DNA of 64,000 nucleotides from Ypsolopha sequella (lineage: Eukaryota > Arthropoda > Insecta > Lepidoptera > Ypsolophidae). The notes under the pieces are model-generated. The model saw only the letters and a program-made list of their open reading frames with translations, had not been told where the DNA came from and did not search any database. The position numbers were made by a program, and so were the translations under genes. This document shows positions 38,301 to 50,300 of the stretch, in pieces (position 1 is the stretch's first letter; each line of letters opens with the position of its first letter). The DNA is taken from assembly GCA_934047225.1 (NCBI GenBank), contig OW203988.1, forward strand, positions 3,196,229 through 3,260,228. The letters are read 5' to 3'.

Positions 38301-41300
38301 CAACATTTCTACTTAAGAGGGCCTAGATTTTTCGTAAGATTCATGTAGAAGGTAAAAACTGATTGTGAAGTTAACAGCTTATTTTCTTTATCTGGGGGCA
38401 CGGCAGTGCCCCCGCAAAGTCTCGCAGAAAAAACGCGGAACGGCCGTACCATCCTTTTCTCGAAGCAACTCACGGCACTTTCAACCCACCTGTATCTTCG
38501 TTGTGGGTAAAGCTAGAAGTCTGAAATTTCAGGAACCAAGAGTACTTACTGATCCTACTTCTGACCCCAAATTACAACTTTGTACCTATATTCGAATACG
38601 AAATATCTCAAGTCAAAGTTCCCTTATTTTGTCAATGACTGACTGACACATCATCAAAAGTCTAAAGGTGTTCTAGCAGGCCTACAAACTTGAAATTTTG
38701 CATGCGGTTAGTGTTAAGTGTACATTGCAACAAAAAAATATAAAAATGTTATTTGCGGTTGGTAATTTAATATTTCCATACAAAGTCTATACAAAATGTA
38801 TGTTTCCAGCTGCATCTATAAATTTGTATGACACTAGATGACGTTGGTGGTATGCTGCTTTGCATTAAAGACGCCTAAAACGAAAAATTCTACGTTAAAG
38901 TTAAAGTGCGAAAACTAAAAAATAAAACCGGTAAAGTGCGAATCTGACTCGTGCATAAAGAGTTCCGTACCCCTACACAATACGGGTACGGAACCCTAAA
39001 AGTAAATAACAACAATAAAGATGCCATAGCAACATTAAGGCGACAAAAAACAAAGCGATAAAACGGTAGCGCCTGACAAACAATTCGGTACCTTTTTAGT
39101 ACGGAACCCAAATTTTCATTATTTTACTTTAAAGTATTTACTACAGACTGCCCAAAGTTTAAACTTTTACTTGTAAGTTGTATTACCGTTCTAAAGATAG
39201 AGCCTTTGTTATAATAATCTGTTCCTTGGGTAAGGCACCCTAAAAAGGGTGGTTTATAATGTTCCACACATTCACAATATTAGTCTATTTAAGAAGAAAA
39301 TATCAACATTTCGTAATTAAGTCACTAAAAAAACGGTAGTTTGCGAATCCGACTCGCGCATAAAGGGTTCCGTACCCCTACACAATACGGGTATGGAACC
39401 CTAAAAGTAAATTGCAACAACATAGATGCCATAGCACCATCAAGGCGACAAAAAACAAAGCGATAAAACGGTAGCGCCTGACAAACAATTCGGTACCTTT
39501 TTAGGAAGGAACCCTAATTTTTATTATTTCTTATTTTATTTTAAAGTAGTCTGCCTAAATTTTCAACTTGTATGTATAACCGTTCTAACGATAGAGCCTT
39601 TGTTATAATAATTTGTGCTTTGGGTAAGGAACCCTAAAACACATTTAGTCTATTTAAGAAGATAAATATCAACATTTCGTAATTAAGTCGCTATTAAACC
39701 GGCTAAGTGCAATTCAGACTCGCTCACGAAGGATTCCGTACTACCATCACACAATATGGGTACGAAACCCCAAATCATTATGGTATATACCAACAATAAA
39801 GATGACATAGCAACATCAAGGCGACAAAAAACAAGGCGCTAAAATGGTAGCGCCTGACAAACAAATCAGCACCTTTTGAATACGGAACTCTAATATTTAT
39901 ATGCTCAAAATTGTTGTTTTATAAAGATAGAGCTGAAACAAATAACATCGAATAATTGGACCCCCCTTGGATTTCCATTTATTGAACTTTTTATGCTGTG
40001 ATAGGGGCCATATTATTATTTGCCGTGATAGAGGACAATGTAACATATATTATGTGAAAATATTTACGCGCTACCTATAACGGCTGAGGCTGTAGACCCA
40101 TGTGATAGATGGATAGACAGCGGAAGGATTAGTAATAGAGTCACGGAACCTAATGACACGGAACCCTAAAAATCAAGGTAAAAGGTTATTTATCAAGTAA
40201 AGCTTTAAATATATTAAAGGAAAAATAAAGCGGCTAATGTTGTTTTATTTGTATATGCATCTTCTATGATGTAGGTATATTGAAATATCTATGTACTCGT
40301 GTGTCATTCAAAAAAGACCAGGTTTAGCTCATTATTCTGAGAGGTTTAGACATAATAATGTACTCTGTGGTTTAGACTGACAAGCCTGCCTTTCACTTCA
40401 TGGTCAAAAGAAATTTTAACCTGCCTGTTGCATCTAATTGTGGATAATAGTAATAATAACTTACAGTAAAAATTAATATTGCAATGGAACCTGAAATATT
40501 GTACATAAATGAAAATCCTTGTCCACACCTAGTTGTCCCTATACCTGGAGATGGTTCATGTTTGTTCCATTCTTTGCCATTCTCTATGTATGGGAACATT
40601 GAGTCTTCATATGACATTAGGTGTGCGGTAGTCGAGTATGTGGTAGCGCATTGGGATGAAATGCAACTTTATACGTGTGACGAGCGTGGAGACACATGTA
40701 CTCGACAGCAATGATGAAAACTACCACCTACGGTTCCGTATCCGAACTTATGGCAGCCACCGCTTTGTATCTATTTACGTTCAAGGTTTACGAAAATGGC
40801 CGTTTAAGAGGATCATTCGGTGGCGATCCTGGGATGCCAGTGAAACGTTTACGATTCTCTGGTAGTTTCTTAGGTGGTCATTATGAAATGCTCCTTCCCG
40901 ATAATAGTTTCTCAGGAGTATGTCCTAATGATCAGTTAAAGGGAGTGGGTTTTAAGAAAATCCGCAGCTGACGTGCAAGAAATATTACCCGAGAAGAAAA
41001 AAAGGAGGACTACCTACAAAAAGAAATGAGATCCCATCAAAAACATAAAATGTACAAAAATGGCAAGTCTCGCAACGCAATCCTTCCACCGTAAAAAGTT
41101 GTGAGATGTTATGTAAAGCCAAGTCTGCTATTTTAGTTTTTATGGAAGCACCTTTTCATTTAAGTTAGTATGGGATCACCTATTTAACAAATTTATCATT
41201 AATTGTTTCCTATTTAGTTACCTACCAACATTAAGTGACTGTATTAATATTAGTCATCTTTATTTCCTAATAAAATATGGTGACTTTGCAATCGCAGAGC

Positions 41301-44300
41301 ACAAATAAAGCACTGATGCGTAGAAATATCTTCTCAAATCGCTAATAAATTGGTATTAGGTAGCTGATATGTTGTATATGTTGCTGTGCGATTGCGAAGT
41401 CACTATATTTTATTAGGAAATAAAGATGACTAATATTAATACAGTCACTTAATGTTGGTAGGTAACTAAATAGGAAACAATTAATGATAAATTTGTTAAA
41501 TAGGTGCTCCCATACTAACTTAAATGAAAAGGTGCTTCCATAAAAACTAAAATAGCAGACTTGGCTTTACATAAGATCTCACAACTTTTTACGGTGGAAG
41601 GATTGCGTTGCGAGACTTGCCATTTTTGTACATTTTATGTTTTTGATGGGATATATATTTTCCACAACTAGCATCTAGCAGCATCTAACTACGTCTCTAT
41701 TTAGCCCAAAAAGCAAAATTTAATAAAACACGGTCATAATAGCTGCTAGGACACGATGAATATTGCCTCGTTTTACACAAAGTTTAACAAGTTGTATAAT
41801 TTTATCTATACTGGAAATAAAATAAAGAGAGAAATACAGACGTCTTTTATGTAAAGATGACTAAGTGTAAATACTTTTCTATAAATAAACAGTTACCGTT
41901 TCATGGAAAATGGTTTTTACCTGAAACCATTTCACAAATTCAGCTTGAGAGATGAGCTGGTGTGCGGTGTGTGGGGGACCACAAATATATTTAAAGATTT
42001 GCGCACAGTTTCATTGAGATCATAGCCATCAGGATGTCACAAACACCTTAAGCTTTTATTTGGCAGCTGAGCTTGAAGGGGCCACTTACATTACGTCCCA
42101 TCTAAACGTTAGCTCTCTTTATTTTAACGGATCTCAGGAAAAACGACACCAAGCTACAGATACTTATCATTCCCTAACGACTTCCCATGCCTAGATAGAT
42201 AAGCTAATTTACAATTTAATCTGCATGTAATCGTTTTGTTAACAGGACATGGCAAATTACACCTGTGTAGCAGAGAATATTGCTGGCAAGAGAGTCTCCG
42301 AACCGGCTCTACTCACTGTTTATGGTAAGTTATGAGAAATTACTTCTTATGTTGTACCGACTTTTACATAGAATTATGGATCATCATCATTTTTGTGATG
42401 TTTTCCCTTTGGCGTACATGAGCTTTTGTCGGTCTTGCCTGAACAATTTATTTATAGATATCTGTTTACTTTCTTAATCTGTTCTCAATTCCTCATACCA
42501 AAACTCATATAATTACTTAAAATGTTGATCATGTTTTATCCTTTCTCACGCTTCACCAGTGTAACGAGTTAATGACCAAAGATGTTAGTCGTAACAGATA
42601 ACTTCATACCTCCAACATCTCCATCATACAAATAATTCTCCCATTAGCATACAGTCGACAGCCTACGAGCCCTTTCAAGCTAGTCTCTTTAACGCTGATT
42701 CTAGGCTCACGCTGCACTCACTAACCGATAATAACTATCCTTACACTATACTTACTCCTTACTTCAGTAAGATCAAAGGGCATGCGCCGAAGCTTGCAAT
42801 TATTGCGATGTAGCAGCGCAAGCGCATGGGAGAGTCATTAGAGACGCAGCGCCCACGCCAAGGTAGAAATATGGCGCCGGACTAACTGATTGTAATCAGC
42901 ACCTCTCGACAAGATACTGTGTCCTTTATCATATTTTATGGTGTCTTTATAAATAACAAAAAAAATACCATGTCTCATGAACTTTTTTATTTTTGCTAAT
43001 GCATGATATTTAATAAGGGTTCATTAAAACAAAATGTTCTTGTAATGGCTACAAAGGAATCCTGCTTTCATAAGCTTCATAATGCAAAACCCTACCTAAT
43101 TGACATCTTAATGCAAAGTTATTGGTTGTTAGCCGCAAACCTCTGCACAAACTTGTAAACTCATTTCCAACATAACATATTAGAACATCTGACCTGAGTT
43201 ACTATTTGTTTGCCTTAGCTCTATTTTTGGTTTAACAACAAATTTCAACTCGATATTATATTTAAAAGATTTAGCATTGCAATAAAAAGTAACTGCCTGG
43301 TTATTAAATTTATTTACTCTCTCTTTTGTAGTATCATTGCTAGAAACATTAACACTCGAGTGCAAATTGTTTGTCCCATCCGTAAAGAGTATTATAGTCA
43401 TTATCACCCCATAAATGAGTCTTTGAAGCTTGTAGGCGTATACTGTAAAGCTTTAACAATACGTTTTATTACTCCACGCACTTTTCTTAAATGGTCGCAA
43501 TGTGTCACCCACCACAATTGTATTGTTGGTATCTACTTTATCCATAAAGGTACTAGCTTCAACAATAACTCTGAAAAGACCTCATAATGGCTTTTGTTTT
43601 TTATGTTTTATATTTGAAATGTAAAAACACTTTATTTAGATTAACTGTGCTTTAATAGGTTAATAACAAACTCAAGTTCTAATAGGGCAATCAATTTTTA
43701 TTGGGAAGAATACCGAAATTTGGAACCGCGGGTGGTCGGTTCTTCGTGTTTGTTCGTATTGATTCTACTTGAATCCAAAACTGAGATTATTGAGGCATTT
43801 TATGATGGGATTTGTAGCAGATATTGTATCAAAATTGTTTGATATTTTTAGAAAATGTTGTTTACAATATTTCTTGTAAATGTTATGATTTTCCTTTTAC
43901 TCAGATTTATGTATTTTTTTCTATTTTGTAAATGTTATTGTATTTGGAAAATAACTGTTTTACATAAGATTTTTCTTTTCGTTGTAATCATTGTTGTGAT
44001 AATTTAAAGACACAGAATAAACTTTGAGAAGGAAAGTTTTTGATTAAGGCTTACAATCTGTATAATAGCAGTGCTATTATAGCACCACTTTAAAAAGGGT
44101 AGTAAAAAAAGCTCCGAAAACTAAAATTAAAAATGAGGATGTTCAATTTATGAATGCTTTATATACTAATCTACCGAAAACTTCTGTGCAATATACGAAA
44201 ACTACCGAATGAAATACTGGAAATTCCGAAAACTACTGTCATCTATTTTTATCGTCGATATCCGAATAAAAAATATATTTTTTTGAATGTCATGAATCTG

Positions 44301-47300
44301 TTTAAACTCGCCTCGCCTCGCTCCGCTCCGCTTTGTTCGGCTCCGCTTCGCTTGGCTCCTTATACATCGCTCGTCGTCGCACCTACTTTTTAACCGACTT
44401 CAAAAAGGAGGCGGTTCTCAATTCGACTGTATGTTTTTTTTTTTTTTTTTTTTTTTTTGGCGTTGTTACTCCATAACTCCGTCATTTCCCAACCGATTTG
44501 AACAATTCTTTTTTTGTTTGAAAGAGTATACTTCCAGGTAGGTCCCATTTTGGGTTTGGTCATGATCTAATGAAGGTCTTCAGAGATAGGCAGTGGAACT
44601 CCTCAGAAAATGACAGCATATCTCTCGAAATTGAGGCAATCGCTATGTACTTGGGTGCTGATTACAAGGTATTACTTGAAAATCGACATTCTTCCACCTG
44701 ACCTTCGATCCTGGCTTCATCAACATATTCACCATAGAACTCTTCAACGGATCAGAGCACATAACTCGAGATTGCGGCAATCACTGCGTTAGGGTGCTGA
44801 TTCAAGGTTATTACTTGGAGATTATCAGAATTCCCACCTGACCTTCGATCCTGGCTTCATCACCATAGAACTCCTCAACGGATGACAGCACATAACTTTA
44901 GATTGCGGCAACCAGTTTGTGTTAGGGTGCTCATTGCAGGGCATTGCTGAAAATTGCCAGTGTACCCACCTGAATTTCGATCTTGGCTTCATCACCGTAG
45001 AACTCTTCAACGGATGACAGCACATAACTCGAGATTGCGGTAATCATGTTGTGTTAGGGTGCTGATAGCAGGAAGCTACTCAAACATGGCTACTTATACT
45101 CACTTGAACTTCGTTTCATATTAACACCACGTTTGCAAGAACTACCTATACCTCACAATTTAACCCAGCAACACTAAAAAATGTGAAATAAAATAAACTT
45201 TTAACAAAAAAATAGCAACCGACTTCAATAGTAACAGCAGTCATTCACTAAAAAGTTAATAATAATTCTATAAAGACCGATGGTACCGAAGCAACACTTT
45301 TGCCGACTTCTTTCTTCCTGAAACATTATGTTATCTAGAAGTCGGCGTATTTCCTACGATATAGCAACATAGAAACCAATATAAGAACGCCGACTTCTAG
45401 ATAACATAACGTTTCAGGAAGAAAGAAGTCGGCAAAAGTGTTGCTTCGGTACCATCGGTCTTTATAGAATTATTATTAACTTTTTAGTGAATGACTGCTG
45501 TTACTATTGAAGTCGGTTGCTATTTTTTTGTTAAAAGTTTATTTTATTAACTTTTGGTTCATAGTTTTGTTTTAGACTACCTATGTTTTTTAAGTAATGT
45601 GTAAGTTACTATTTCTTTCGGAAGTTCAGTAATTTATTCGAAGGTTCATTATTTAAACCAATGAGAAATTTTAGTTTGCTATGTTTAATTTATTTTGTCG
45701 GTAGATGTTACACAGTCAAATTGGTATATTTTTTGATAACTAATTTTGCCGCTGCTCAGACAGTGTGCAGTTTAATTTGTTTCGCTGGGATTTAATTTGT
45801 TTTTCGGAGGCTTTATTATTATCCCTTTAAAAATAATAACTCATTTTAACGTACAGATGAAGTTATAAAATGCAACCACATTGCATTGACACACATTTTT
45901 GTAGTCTCCCATGTGTGTGACTTCAACACAGCCGGTTCAACCTAATTAACCACATCACACTTCATATTCTCATTTTTTTCTAAAACCCCACTACGAGTCG
46001 ACAAAAAGGGCACCTAATAATAATAATTCCAAAAACCTTGAGACGACCCAAATCTACGAAACTAAGTGTAATTTTGGTAACATGTGGCGTGAAGGCAGAC
46101 ACGAATTTATAACCGTTTTATGCATCTAAGAAGCCATAATGGTAGTCTATTAAACACAATTTAGTGAAACTAGACAGGTATTAAGTAATGACTTTAGATT
46201 TTTTAGGATCAGTCGGGGATTTAGGTAATAACGACCTCAATGAAGAATTCATTATTCGGGAAGTTATTTTATAATTTGACGTTTAGCCTGGTAATATAAA
46301 TGAAATGAGGTGGGGTAGAAGCATTGAGCTTGAATTACTTTTTGAAGAGTCTGGTATCAGGATCAAATATATGAAATGTTGTAAGTCTTGTAGATTGAGA
46401 CTTAGTTGAATGATAGTTGTAATAGGATAAAGTACATTTTAAATATATTTAAACTGAAGAAATAACTAATACTTAAATGTGTAAGACAAAATAAAGAATA
46501 ATGAAGAAAAATGCCCAAACCTGTTAGATAATTTTATTTAGGTACACTGCTGGTTGACGTATCACAGTATAATTTTATATAATTTTAGCTATCTAAGGGC
46601 TCAACGGTTAGAACCTGGGCGCAAAGCTGGATTGTGAAGACACGCAAGCTAGCGTGCTTATTGTACAATTGTGCATGCCCATGATTTCAAAAATTGATAG
46701 TACGTTCTTGAAAATCCTTAATTTTTGCTTCTTTTAAACGACAATTCAAGACTTTTTCTAAAGAGTTTAAGAGCTTTTACGTTGCTATCAACTTGTATGA
46801 GATCATAGAAATTATATTGAAGAACATTTTTATAACGGTTGAAAAGCAAAATGGACGTTGAATTTATTATGGCTTTACTCTTAAAATTTCTGCTAACTCG
46901 GTACTCCACCGCAGGTTTGTGAGAAAGTTATAACTTATAATGTAGTAAAATTTATTTCTTTGACTTTACAACCAAGTTTAGTAGGTAGCATTGTTTATGA
47001 AAGCACTTTTTAGATTATTTTTTAAGCTAGTTATTACTTTAGTATGTATAGTAAGTATAGCTTTATGAATCCAAATTATTTGTACTCTTTTATACCTACT
47101 CATTTTTATAGCATTTCTTTGTATTTATATAATTATATTTATAGAACTTGTATATTTATAGTTACTTCATTTACTTTGAAAACAAAAGCATAAAATTTAT
47201 TATCCAAGAGAATTACAGGTCTACTTTTCGCCCTTATTTCTATAATTACAAGAGCAAAAATTGATCAGCGGAACTTTATTCGATAGCATAGATGACACTA

Positions 47301-50300
47301 TCTCGAAAATCAACGCTCATTCAATCTTGAATTTGACTGCTTCCGCGTAGCTTGCTGCGTTTTAATAATCGAAATATTTTTATATTATTTCTGTAAGATA
47401 CCAGCTGGCACAAACAAATAGAATAATAATGTAAATTTAACCGAACTACTTATTTCTGATCAAACTCTACTCTTAAGCTTGCCAACTCCATCAATCTTTC
47501 AAAACTTTCTATGGAATACCTTATCACATTTTTCTGTGATTCATTTTTTTTATTAATGTAATACCATTATAATATATTTATGTATTATAATATGTATATA
47601 GGTATTCCGGGAGAAAAGTAGTGATATTATCATAAACTATTTAGTACCGCTGTATAGAATTCGGGGTCATTTAGGTAGCTAATTTCTCATCTGGACCATG
47701 ATAGTATTTTTAATGTACCTTAATGTACCTTATGCTGTACAACCAATAAATTGATCATGATGGAAAAGCTACTTAATAACATTAGGGATAGGGTAAAACT
47801 TAACAATTTGACCGTTTGGTCTGTGTGTGATGTACTCCAATAGAGCTTAAATCGGGGACATCATAAATGTCGGTAAAACGTGGTTGTTCGATTGTGGGCC
47901 AAGCCTTGCATTTCACAGTCCATTATCGGAAACTCTGATACCCCTTGAGGATTCAGGTCATGACAATTGTATTTACAATATCCTGGTTTCTTCACAGTGA
48001 ATGGAGGCTGGAGTTCTTGGGGCCCCTGGTCCCAATGCCGTTGCAACGGTCGCGCAGCCACGGGACAGCGTCGCACCAGGACTTGCACGGAACCTCATCC
48101 ACTGAATGGTGGGGCACCCTGCCAGGGACAGGCGGTGCAGCGGACGGCCGACTGTGTACCATGTCAAAGTGGTCAGTATCAACATTTTGTCCGTGTTGTT
48201 AATTTAAATTAATATACGTTTGAAAATGTCTTTATCTGTTATATCTACTTACCAAAAAACTTGTCTCAAGTTTACTAAGCCGTAATGCGCGAATCATGCT
48301 TGGCATGTATTTTAAAGCTTTAATATTGTCGTGTGCCGGCTTAGAGCCACGGACGGTGGATCCAGTTATTACTTTATCAAAGTAACCAAAACATTTTTAA
48401 ATGTTCTATCTCCTTCTTTAACTCTGGAACTTTTACCTTCTCAAAAAAACGGTAGATATTTAATTATGTAACATTATCAAAGGTATATTCTTGACATTGA
48501 TGATGATTTTGACAGAATTTACTTAATAATTTTGATAAGGTTCCTTTGTTTTATTAACGTTATAGTGATAAAATTGTAGTAAGTCTTATGAGTATTATTA
48601 AGAAGTCATACATAATCTTAAATATATTTGACCTAATTCCTGATTTCCTGCTAACCCTGAAGAAGGATACATGGATCTTCAAGCTTATGATAATACACAA
48701 CAATTACTAATCGGTGAGTAAACAAACCAAACATCATCCTAACCTGCTTTTTATTTCATAAAGAGACCGCGTCATTTCATACCTACTCATATTTTTGAGG
48801 AATATCATTTTATGTATCCATATGCTTTACAAACACCAAAAAGACAGCGAACACACTCCTTTATGAATATTTAGTATAACAGATATTTTTCGTTTTAATG
48901 TTTCGCCGCCATGTGTAAGCAATTAAGTGAGACAATATTTCTTTAAGTTCACGACTTAGAACAACTGGTCTTGATTGGATTTTATTGTCTGCCCGGTTGG
49001 TCTAGTTTATTAGTGAGACTTATGGGAGGATGTTTTGTAGAGCAATCACGTTCTTATACTTTTTCCTATCGTTATTATTCCCCTTAAACTTTGCTTTGTG
49101 TTTAAGAAGAAGAAGTGAATTCTTAGTTTTACTATCTTACCGGTAAATAATTTTTAGATTACTACTGTCAGCTGGCTTTACAATTAAAACAGTGGATAAC
49201 ACTAAGATACAATTTATCGCGACATGTTTCAATTTATTTCGGAAATCATTTTCAATCGAGCAAGTATCTGTCGTCAGTTTTTAATTTCCATAGAAACCTT
49301 ATTTTTACTCATATTTCTTGTTTAAAGCAGTGTTCCCGGTCAACCGTTTTTGCGATGGAAATATGCCCAAACTGTATGCAAATTTCGAAAGTAGCGCTCG
49401 AGGGATTATAAAATAGATATTTGGGTACTTAGATATTCTGTAATCCAATCGCAATAAATACACACCACCTTAAGAATATGTATGTATAATTAAGAAATTA
49501 TTTTGGTGTTCCGTTCAACCTTGCATCCTCCACCGGCCTTTTAAAAGAATGTGTCACCAAAACAACCATTGATGGAGCATCAGAGCATGTTGTCCTCGTT
49601 GTATAAATTGCTCAAAATAACTATCTAACTTACCTTATAGGACAGATAAAACATATTTCCATCTGTCTCACAAACAACATATGTACATGTGCGGTTAGTT
49701 CAGCTTGGGACTTATGCCACCACTTGCTTATTATTTTACTGCTGCATTAAACAATAAACATACTCTTTGATGCTCGATACTAAAATGATGCCTTTAGCAA
49801 TTAAACGCGTGCTTTTTATGATTTAGATACAGAGTCGAGAGGCTTTTATTAAGGCACATATTAAAAAAAACACTGTTCACGTGTAAGACTCTTTTTAAGT
49901 TGGTTACATAATGGTTATATTTATAGGGTATTTTGTAAAGAAAAATCTTTTTTTGGCGACAACAGTGCTCAAGATGATGTAAATCTTTTTTACCTTTTTA
50001 ACAAGTTTTTAAATGACTTCCGCATCTTCTTTCAGGCCAGCATTTTATTTTGTAAAAAGTCCAGTGCCGCTACCAAAGCGACAGAAGGACGCAATTACGT
50101 ACAATTTATTTACATCGTTTCACGTTTATAAAAGAAGCACAAAAAACACATTTCACTCAATGTGAAAGCCCTTAAAATGTAGTTGTTCCTCGCTTGCTCT
50201 AACGAACCACGACTGATTTATGTGTGTGCGCATTAATTAATAAGAAACGCTGCATAAGTGTTTGTAGTTTAATATGCATACGCGATACCCACACATTTAA

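Larger units (their letters stand above)
44392..45548. mobile_element. AACCGACTTC element with terminal inversion
   Basis: The left end AACCGACTTCAAAAAGGAGG + CGGTTCTCAATTCGACTG followed by a long T run is a well-known lepidopteran repeat end. The right side carries GAAGTCGGTTGC at about 45519-45531, the inverse of the left end. Between them are a four-unit tandem array and a long palindrome. I infer a single non-autonomous element about 1.15 kb long; the right boundary could instead be another insertion. Confidence 0.55.

Noticed and set aside
44154..44393. Open frame ending in a Ser/Ala/Pro/Leu-rich repeat
   Set aside because: The repeat is a translation of the CTCCG low-complexity tract.
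47861..48202. Several long frames in other registers at exon 5
   Set aside because: They arise from the GC-rich TSP exon. Only the register with [10 protein letters not shown] joins in phase to the neighbouring exons.
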